Assembly: GCA_937910265.1 (NCBI GenBank)
Contig: CALEPD010000059.1
Span: 1 to 6,234 of the forward strand
Source: an uncultured Bacteroidales bacterium
GTDB lineage: Bacteria > Bacteroidota > Bacteroidia > Bacteroidales > P3
Length of the DNA stretch: 6,234 nucleotides
Direction of reading: 5' to 3'
A program made the translations under genes and the position numbers. Position 1 is the stretch's first letter. Each line of letters begins with the position of its first letter. Under the pieces are notes generated by a model, which was not told where the DNA came from, did not search any database, and saw nothing but the letters and a program-made list of their open reading frames with translations. Positions 1 through 5,208 of this stretch are shown piece after piece.

Positions 1-623
1 TCATTGATAATTTAGTCTCCATAAATAAAAATAAAGTGATTATTAGCGGTATTGATACATCATTTGGTGCTAACTTCGGTAATTCTACAAAACAAGCACA
101 GCCAAAAGCTGATGAGAAGAAAAAGTCATCCGAAGCACCAGCTTCAGGTGGTGCCGATAAGGAAGCTACGGCTGATGCCATCAAATCGAAGGTGTCTGTC
201 GAACCAACCTTTGGAGTTAATTTTTCAACCAAGAAGGATTCCAAGGCAACCCAAGACTCCAAATATAGCGTTGAGTCCAGCATGGATGTTTCTCTCAAGG
301 TTGGCCCCGACGATATGCCGGGAGGAATCTCTAAAATGTTGGAAATCTTAAACGAGTCAATTGACATTTTCAATCCAAACGGTGAATTGACGGTTTCTGA
401 AACATCAGCAAAGTTGGTAAACGGCGTCGCCACAGTCATTGTCAAATATCGTGACGGTAACGGCATTTCGGCACCCCAGAAGGTCACTTGTAAACATGCT
501 AGCGACTCCTCTGCAAAGGTCACCTGTCTCAACAATGGTGATTGTCGCCAGTTGGTTTTCTCTAAAGAAGGTCTCTATATCATTACAGCCGATAAAAATC
601 AAATCGCTGTAAACATTGAATAA
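1..623 (+). CDS. DUF2589-type protein with beta-rich C-terminal extension (5' partial)
   Basis: The reading frame stays open to the window edge (first full codon at base 3), so this is the last 206 residues of a longer protein. The GTG at 36 falls inside the conserved region and is not a credible start. The visible part begins in the segment that follows the beta hairpin in its paralogues, then has a Lys/Ala/Ser-rich linker (roughly residues 30-65) flanked by two similar motifs, FGANF and FGVNF. Next comes KKDSKATQDSKYSVE, which aligns with AAKDCTAVRESRYNV in the gene at 5209. The C-terminal family module contains MPGGISKMLEIL. About 85 further residues follow that the paralogues lack; they alternate hydrophobic and polar residues (NGVATVIVKYRDGNG, GLYIITADKNQIAVNIE), suggesting an immunoglobulin-like beta sandwich. 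It precedes the next gene by 15 bp. DUF2589 membership is recognised from pattern; its function is unknown. Confidence 0.85.
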   Translation, partial: IDNLVSINKNKVIISGIDTSFGANFGNSTKQAQPKADEKKKSSEAPASGGADKEATADAIKSKVSVEPTFGVNFSTKKDSKATQDSKYSVESSMDVSLKVGPDDMPGGISKMLEILNESIDIFNPNGELTVSETSAKLVNGVATVIVKYRDGNGISAPQKVTCKHASDSSAKVTCLNNGDCRQLVFSKEGLYIITADKNQIAVNIE

Positions 624-638
624 TTAAGCAACATAATA

Positions 639-1418
639 ATGGCTACTACTTTAAAAGAAATATTAGGAGCAATTTTGTCCGATACCATACGGGCTCAGCA
701 TGAAGTTAATGTTATGCTGAAGAATATCTCTGAGCAATATGAGAAAAATGGACGTCTTTCCGGTATAAAAATGCCCTCTGCCAGTGTTGGTCAACTGCAG
801 CTTACAATGAAATATGCTGTAACCGGCGGTGTCGAACAACACGAGGAGGAGGATACCAACAAGAAAGAGGTGCTAAAGGTATTGCGCTATATCGCATCCG
901 AAAGTTCGGAACTGCTGATCAAAACATTGGTTAATTCTATCCAGAATTCACAGATCGAATACCATGAACGTTTTGGATTTGTCGACAAATTACCTCAAAA
1001 TAAGGAGTTTGTTATGCATTTCGCGAAACGTTTATTCGGACTTCTGCTCAATGCACAGTCCCGGTTATTGGACGAAAAGTATAGCTTAATCGAATCAGAA
1101 ATCCATAAAATCATTTATGATTCGGCAATCGAACATGTACTCGACCATGAGGATATACGATCCCTATTCTATCTCGATACAACCGAACAACTTCATGGAT
1201 TCATCGCATCCGAGTTCAATCGTGTATTAAATAAAGAGCTCGACGACATCCTTCGTGAAAGCCGAATCCCCGCGTTCCGCCGCATTCAGCGCTATGGTTC
1301 CATGAGTGTCGAAATAGATGAAAAGGTGCTGTCCCAGCTTCCTGAATCAGCCATTCAAACCATGACCATAACCATCACCCCACCCGACGAGGTTTCCGTA
1401 AAAACCAAAAATAGCTGA
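639..1418 (+). CDS. Hypothetical mainly helical protein, possible divergent DUF2589 relative
   Basis: 259 residues; I do not recognise it as a named family. The ATG at 639 sits 15 bp after the previous stop in an A/T-rich leader with no Shine-Dalgarno. Residues 1-35 form a predicted amphipathic helix (LKEILGAILSDTIRAQ) resembling the N-terminal helix of the DUF2589 neighbours. A short beta segment follows at 44-61 (KMPSASVGQLQLTMKYAV), recalling their P-rich strand. An acidic linker (residues 65-73) leads into about 130 residues of predicted helix (76-210). The C-terminal part at 222-246 (MSVEIDEKVLSQLPESAIQ, then TMTITI) resembles the strand plus P-x-G(I/M) module of the neighbours, especially ELPEGIKAIL in the next gene. 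My inference is a diverged paralogue with a helical insertion, or a partner that binds the same assembly. No signal peptide or membrane segment is visible. It ends 2 bp before the next ATG. Confidence 0.85.
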   Translation: MATTLKEILGAILSDTIRAQHEVNVMLKNISEQYEKNGRLSGIKMPSASVGQLQLTMKYAVTGGVEQHEEEDTNKKEVLKVLRYIASESSELLIKTLVNSIQNSQIEYHERFGFVDKLPQNKEFVMHFAKRLFGLLLNAQSRLLDEKYSLIESEIHKIIYDSAIEHVLDHEDIRSLFYLDTTEQLHGFIASEFNRVLNKELDDILRESRIPAFRRIQRYGSMSVEIDEKVLSQLPESAIQTMTITITPPDEVSVKTKNS

Positions 1419-1420
1419 TT

Positions 1421-2278
1421 ATGTACGAAGATACAAATAACGATAAAAATTTGGTCGCCGCTATTCCTTCGGACATCGATAATATTGAGTTGGATGATTC
1501 CCTTCGCAACTATGGTATTGCCGCTCTGTTGGCCGAGACTTTGGAAGCAGCTGTTTTCGCCGATTGTAGCGCTGCTCTTAAAGCATGCCAGTTGATTGAA
1601 CAGTACGCTTATGGCGATGATGTTGTGTACGAGGCAAGTATGCACTCTGAAGGTGAGGCATCACCTTCAATGAATCCCATAGGAAAGGTGAAGTCCCATG
1701 AATTGAAAATGGTCAACATCGATGTGACGGATGCAGAGGGCAAGGTCAAGACGTTATCCCTACCTCAGATTACCATGATGCCGTTGCCATTGCTTCATAT
1801 TACTGAGGCAACGTTCGATATGGATTTCTCGATGGAACTGGTTAAGCGTAGCATGGAAAGCAAAGACGAAACGGTTGCGATGGGAGAAGAAATTCAATAT
1901 GATGAGGCTCCGTCTATGGGGGCTTTATCATCAGCCGCCAACGCTTATCGCAGGTCTTCCGTTATTAGTAGTTCTCGTCCAACCGCAAGATTGAGTTCAT
2001 CTCAACGTTCACGATCACAATTGGATTACCGTGTCGATAGGCGTAAACAAAATGTAACCCGCGATATGAATGAGGCTTTGCGACCGAGAATGTCTAAATC
2101 AGTTGGGGCTTCAATGAAGGTTATCGAAAAAGCATCATCCTTGAGCGACGATGCCTCGATAATCAATATGAGAATCGCAATAAAAATGAAACAGGCCGAA
2201 CTGCCTGAAGGTATTAAGGCTATTCTTCAAACTGCTTTCAGCTCATTGAGCATCAATGAAAACAAAACTGCCGAATAG
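1421..2278 (+). CDS. DUF2589-like protein with long Ser/Arg-rich linker
   Basis: 285 residues, starting at an ATG 2 bp after the preceding stop, which implies translational coupling. Residues 27-65 are an Ala-rich helix (YGIAALLAETLEAAVFADCS). Residues 94-140 form the beta core, with LSLPQITMMPLPLLHI at 112-127 matching the LPL-(x)4-P-(x)-P pattern of the other paralogues. Residues 165-245 are low complexity and rich in Ser and Arg (for example RRSSVISSSRPTARLSSSQR), likely disordered. Residues 248-278 return to the C-terminal family module (INMRIAIKMKQAELPEGIKA, then ILQTAF). The linker is the longest between the two conserved modules of any copy here. The paralogy is visible directly; membership of DUF2589 itself is less certain than for the genes at 2552, 3233 and 5209. 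Function is unknown. Ser/Arg-rich stretches can bind nucleic acid or accept modifications, but that is inference. Confidence 0.87.
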   Translation: MYEDTNNDKNLVAAIPSDIDNIELDDSLRNYGIAALLAETLEAAVFADCSAALKACQLIEQYAYGDDVVYEASMHSEGEASPSMNPIGKVKSHELKMVNIDVTDAEGKVKTLSLPQITMMPLPLLHITEATFDMDFSMELVKRSMESKDETVAMGEEIQYDEAPSMGALSSAANAYRRSSVISSSRPTARLSSSQRSRSQLDYRVDRRKQNVTRDMNEALRPRMSKSVGASMKVIEKASSLSDDASIINMRIAIKMKQAELPEGIKAILQTAFSSLSINENKTAE

Positions 2279-2320
2279 TATTAATGGATTCTTAAAACAA
2301 ATTAAAACCAAATATATATA

Positions 2321-2539
2321 ATGACTCAACAACAGACACCTGGATTGAAATGTCCGCAGTGCAGCCAGTTTATACCAACATCAATCTCTGAGTTGCTGTC
2401 AGCCCCAGCGCTAAGATGCCCCTATTGTGGATTGGAGTTGACAATCAATCGGAATGAATCCCAAAAGGCTATGGAGATATTGAAAGAGGTTGACGATGCA
2501 TCGAAAAAATTGGAAAAGGCAAGCAAATTTAATGGCTAA
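2321..2539 (+). CDS. Small zinc-ribbon protein
   Basis: 72 residues. Two CPxC knuckles, CPQC at 11-14 and CPYC at 33-36, are 18 residues apart, the arrangement of a one-zinc rubredoxin-like ribbon. The segment between them (FIPTSISELLSAPALR) includes a short hydrophobic stretch. The C-terminal half from about residue 45 is a charged helix (SQKAMEILKEVDDASKKLEK) that could pack against a partner. The ATG at 2321 follows an A/T-rich leader (ATATATATAATG) with no Shine-Dalgarno. It lies 42 bp after the preceding gene and 12 bp before the next, between two DUF2589-type genes, so it probably belongs to the same assembly or regulates it. Such small ribbons act in protein-protein or nucleic-acid binding; nothing here separates those roles. 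The zinc site is seen as a motif; the partner is inference. Confidence 0.9.
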   Translation: MTQQQTPGLKCPQCSQFIPTSISELLSAPALRCPYCGLELTINRNESQKAMEILKEVDDASKKLEKASKFNG

Positions 2540-2551
2540 AAACCTTCGGAA

Positions 2552-3214
2552 ATGGCCTATAGAAAATATTTAGAAGAAACGAACGACTCATTGTCCAAAA
2601 TCGAATTCGGAAAACTGATAGCTTCTCCGATTTCCGCTTGCATCGATGCGCAGGCTTCTGCTTGCATTGCAACAAGTAGGTACGTTAAAGAGTTTGGATT
2701 CGAGAAAAATAACGACATCTTGGATGCCAAGTCGGTGAAGTTTTATTTCAATACACCTGACGGCAAAGCCAAAAGACTTACCGTGCCACTGATATCATTG
2801 GTCCCATTGCCATATCTTCAGATTAAAGATGTGGATTTCTCTTTCAAAACTCAGGTTTCAATTAACTCCAATGGTAAAATCGTGGCCAAAATGACATCTG
2901 GTGGATCTTCCGAAAATGCAGAAGAAAAGAATTCCTTCCAAAGCGATCTGCGTGTCAATGTCGGTATAAAGGCAAGTTCATCCGATATTCCTCTGGGTAT
3001 ATCTCGCGTGTTGGAAATATTGGGAAACAATATCACAGCAGTTAAATCCGAGGATAAACCGGCTGCCACTGTCGACAAAACAGAAAAGAAAGCAGATGTT
3101 ATTGTATATTCAGTGCATGATCCAGAATTACCTCAGGAAGAAAATGCTGCTGAGAACAAAAATAATGCAGATGGACAGAATAATGTTGAAAACCGCAATG
3201 ATGTCATCAAATAA
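2552..3214 (+). CDS. DUF2589 domain protein with acidic Asn-rich tail
   Basis: 220 residues from the ATG at 2552, 12 bp after the zinc-ribbon gene. The N-terminal helix at 18-48 (EFGKLIASPISACIDAQASA) closely follows the classical family opening, in which LxxLxSxPIxACxxAQ is followed by a helix. The beta core at 60-101 includes VKFYFNTPDGKAKRLTVPL and LVPLPYLQIKDVDFSFKT. A short linker (102-131) follows, then the C-terminal module at 133-164 (LRVNVGIKASSSDIPLGISR, then VLEILGNN). Residues 165-220 are a hydrophilic tail that becomes Glu/Asn/Asp-rich from about 190 (EENAAENKNNADGQNNVENR), probably disordered. Its acidic tail contrasts with the strongly basic tail of the next gene, so the two products could interact by charge; that is inference. 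No signal peptide or membrane helix is seen. Function is unknown. Confidence 0.93.
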   Translation: MAYRKYLEETNDSLSKIEFGKLIASPISACIDAQASACIATSRYVKEFGFEKNNDILDAKSVKFYFNTPDGKAKRLTVPLISLVPLPYLQIKDVDFSFKTQVSINSNGKIVAKMTSGGSSENAEEKNSFQSDLRVNVGIKASSSDIPLGISRVLEILGNNITAVKSEDKPAATVDKTEKKADVIVYSVHDPELPQEENAAENKNNADGQNNVENRNDVIK

Positions 3215-3222
3215 ATGATTTT

Positions 3223-3228
3223 AGGAGG
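3223..3228 (+). promoter_or_regulatory. Strong Shine-Dalgarno AGGAGG
   Basis: A full AGGAGG lies 4 bases upstream of the ATG at 3233. It makes 3233 the likely start, rather than the in-frame ATG at 3215 that abuts the previous stop and would put this motif inside the coding region. Every other gene start in the window has an A/T-rich leader with no such motif, the usual state in Bacteroidota, so this one stands out. Confidence 0.6.
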
Positions 3229-3232
3229 TTAT

Positions 3233-4192
3233 ATGTCTGAATTGGAGAATAATTTGAATAATACTGCATTGTTTTATAATAGTTTGCCTTTGTCATCGCT
3301 TGTCAAGGATATCATGAATTCTTGTGTCGAGGCCCAGGCGGACGCGGCTGAGGCCACGAAGAAATACTTTGAACAGTTTGTTCGTGATTCGGACAATCCG
3401 AATTCCAAAGTCGCCGAGGTTAAGTTTTCCTATATAGCTGACGGAACCGTATGCCACTTGGTGCTTCCCTTAATTACAATACTGCCAATACCCATTCTGA
3501 AAATAGACACTGTTAACATCAATTTCGAGGCAGAAACAGAGCTCAACAATGATTCCTTGTCTGTCAATATGATTGGAACAAATCGTCGTGTTGATGAGAC
3601 AAAAGAGGTGGTGTTGAATAGCAACCTGAGTGTGAATATTAATGCGCAAGCTGTTGACATGCCTTCTGGTATGGCTAAAATGCTGGAAATTATTGGCAAT
3701 AACGGCATTCTTGTTGAGGATATTGATGAAATTCCAGGACTAAAAAAACTTGCCCCTGAAGATGATATCAAAAGGCGTCCTATACGGCATAAACCTCTGC
3801 CTAGACCGACACCTAAGCGTAGGATTACGTCTAGCATTACGTCTCAAAGCGTTTCATCAGGCGAATACTTGTCGCGAATTACTAAAAGCATTAAGGAAAA
3901 TGGCGAGGCTTTGGCTGTTTCTACGCAGGTGTCATCAGCTAATGAAAGCAGTAATAATAATGGCTGTTTAGATAAAATTGTTTCCAGTATTACAAGCAAT
4001 GGAGTGACTTTAAGACGCAAACTCCCTAAGACTAATAGGGTTCGAGTAGTCGATTCTCCCGTTAACGAAGTTGTTTCTCAGTTACAATCGGCAACCGATA
4101 CTACAATTGGAATCTTGAATGCTTTGGAGCGTCAAAACAGAGGAGAACGAAAACCAATAGCCCGTCGTCGAGTCAAGAATAAAAACAAATGA
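3233..4192 (+). CDS. DUF2589 domain protein with long basic repetitive C-terminal tail
   Basis: 319 residues from the ATG at 3233, chosen because AGGAGG precedes it; an in-frame ATG at 3215 would add six residues. The N-terminal helix at 18-50 contains SSLVKDIMNSCVEAQADAAE. The beta core at 61-103 contains VKFSYIADG, LVLPLITILPIPILKI and VNINFEAE. A linker of about 25 residues leads to the C-terminal module at 131-157 (NLSVNINAQAVDMPSGMAKM, then LEIIG). The remaining 160 residues are specific to this copy: a Pro/Arg/Lys patch (RRPIRHKPLPRPTPKRR, 181-197), Ser/Thr-rich stretches containing three related units of pattern (R/K)I-x-x-SI-x-x-(N)G-x-x-L, and an Arg/Lys-rich end (GERKPIARRRVKNKNK). 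The tail is probably disordered and could contact nucleic acid, an acidic partner or a membrane; this is inference. It is 94 bp upstream of the glycosyltransferase gene. Confidence 0.9.
   Translation: MSELENNLNNTALFYNSLPLSSLVKDIMNSCVEAQADAAEATKKYFEQFVRDSDNPNSKVAEVKFSYIADGTVCHLVLPLITILPIPILKIDTVNINFEAETELNNDSLSVNMIGTNRRVDETKEVVLNSNLSVNINAQAVDMPSGMAKMLEIIGNNGILVEDIDEIPGLKKLAPEDDIKRRPIRHKPLPRPTPKRRITSSITSQSVSSGEYLSRITKSIKENGEALAVSTQVSSANESSNNNGCLDKIVSSITSNGVTLRRKLPKTNRVRVVDSPVNEVVSQLQSATDTTIGILNALERQNRGERKPIARRRVKNKNK
3821..4012 (+). repeat. Degenerate tail repeats in the basic DUF2589 protein
   Basis: Within the tail of the gene at 3233, three related peptides occur: RITSSITSQSVSSGEYL (about 197-213), LSRITKSIKENGEAL (213-227) and LDKIVSSITSNGVTL (246-260). 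They share an I-x-x-SI core followed by a polar turn and Leu. At the DNA level only a short direct repeat is evident, ATTACGTCT at 3824-3832 and 3836-3844, so the protein repeat is either old or weak. Confidence 0.45.
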
Positions 4193-4286
4193 GTTTGTGT
4201 TTAAGTGTTGTGTTTCATTGTAATGCGGTCATGTAGCATTCCATTCTTGGCTTGCATGTTCTGTCTTTTTTTTAATATTATACGAT
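4193..4286 (+). other. Longest intergenic gap in the cluster, with T8 run
   Basis: These 94 bp separate the basic-tailed DUF2589 gene from the glycosyltransferase gene. They hold an AATGC/GCATT inverted repeat (4222-4226 and 4236-4240, 9-base loop), two CATG copies, and a run of eight T at 4266-4273 followed by AATATTATAC before the ATG. The arrangement could be a weak or leaky terminator or a promoter for the last two genes. I find no good match to the Bacteroidota promoter consensus (TTTG and TAxxTTTG), so no function is assigned. Confidence 0.3.
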
Positions 4287-5195
4287 ATGAGTGTTGCTAC
4301 ATCCAATATAATTGATAGGTCATACCCGAAAATTTTGGCGCTTCATATCAATTCTACTCGACCGTATATTGCGCGTCGTTTGGATCCGAAAGCCTATTCG
4401 ATTGAAGATTACGATATTTTGACAACAATTCTTTCGGCTTTATTGTGGCGTGAGCTTAATGGGCCGATCAAACTATATACCGATTCGTTGGGTTATAGTT
4501 ATTACGAAAAAATGGGAATGCTCGAATTGTGGGACGGTGGCATTGATGTTTATGTGCTCGATAGCCTTCCCAACGATATTCGTTACGACATCTTTTGGGC
4601 ATCTTCCAAATTGTTTGCCATTCGCAACGAGAAAACGCCTTTCATGATGATGGACACCGATATGTTGGTGTGGAAGCCCATAGGGAATTTGATAGCCGAT
4701 TATAAATTAGCCGCATTTCACGAAGAGGATTTGATGATCGATTGTTACCTGCCGTATAATCTTCTTAAGCACCGACCCGACTATCGTCCTGACAAACGTT
4801 GGGATTGGACAGTCCTTCCATGTAATACGGCGCTGACCTATTTCAATGACCCCGATTTTCTCCAATATTATACCAATGAAGCCATCTATTTCATGCGTGG
4901 AAATACGGAGTCTCCCAAGGAACTTGTCTCGCAGATGGTTTTCGCCGAACAGCGATTATTTTCCATGTGCGCTGATGTGATGGGCATTGATGTATACAAA
5001 TTCCTTTCTTATCCAGAGCAGGAGGCAGGCTTTACTCATATTTGGGGGTTAAAGTCGATTGCTTATAGCGACGGTCACACCCGTTCCCATTTTTGCAATA
5101 CATTGTGCAATGCAATCAATCAGAATTTCCCCGAATATCAAATGTCGGCGCCTATTAAGAAGATATTTGATATGTATATAGACCTAGAACAATAA
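4287..5195 (+). CDS. GT-A-like glycosyltransferase family protein (DUF6734-like)
   Basis: 302 residues from an ATG at 4287 in an A/T-rich leader. The layout is that of GT-A-fold nucleotide-sugar transferases. A segment with LYTDSLGYSYYEKMG (63-77) is typical of family proteins comparing two colours of sugar-donor contacts (the YTD motif). A hydrophobic strand then ends in the metal-binding DxD motif, FMMMDTDMLVWKP, with D123 and D125. NTALTYFNDPDFLQYY (180-195) and FAEQRLFSM (219-227) sit where acceptor and catalytic residues usually lie. HIWG at 251-254 could supply a late metal-binding His. The YTD, DxD and HxWG order matches my memory of DUF6734. It would transfer a sugar from a nucleotide donor in the cytoplasm; donor and acceptor cannot be told. 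There is no signal peptide. It is flanked by DUF2589 genes, 94 bp before and 13 bp to the next ATG, so the acceptor may be one of those proteins (inference). Confidence 0.85.
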   Translation: MSVATSNIIDRSYPKILALHINSTRPYIARRLDPKAYSIEDYDILTTILSALLWRELNGPIKLYTDSLGYSYYEKMGMLELWDGGIDVYVLDSLPNDIRYDIFWASSKLFAIRNEKTPFMMMDTDMLVWKPIGNLIADYKLAAFHEEDLMIDCYLPYNLLKHRPDYRPDKRWDWTVLPCNTALTYFNDPDFLQYYTNEAIYFMRGNTESPKELVSQMVFAEQRLFSMCADVMGIDVYKFLSYPEQEAGFTHIWGLKSIAYSDGHTRSHFCNTLCNAINQNFPEYQMSAPIKKIFDMYIDLEQ

Positions 5196-5208
5196 ATTTT
5201 TGTGTGAT

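Noticed and set aside
52..351. Open frame of 99 codons on the plus strand
   Set aside because: It lies wholly within the first DUF2589 gene in another frame and encodes no recognisable protein.
36..623. A complete gene starting at GTG 36
   Set aside because: The frame is open upstream to the window edge and the extra residues match a paralogue, so the gene is truncated, not complete.
1355..1645. Minus-strand open frame of 96 codons
   Set aside because: It overlaps two well-supported plus-strand genes and their junction; its sequence has no family resemblance.
3430..3837. Minus-strand open frame of 135 codons
   Set aside because: It is the antisense of a clearly homologous DUF2589 gene; its hydrophobic, Ser-rich composition is what that strand would give.
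4193..4286. A promoter for the glycosyltransferase gene
   Set aside because: No acceptable pair of TTTG and TAxxTTTG elements at the usual spacing was found; only a T-run and weak inverted repeats are visible.
5200..5208. TTG start for the last DUF2589 gene
   Set aside because: The ATG at 5209 gives the typical family N-terminus MAEFGEMI and needs no rare start codon.
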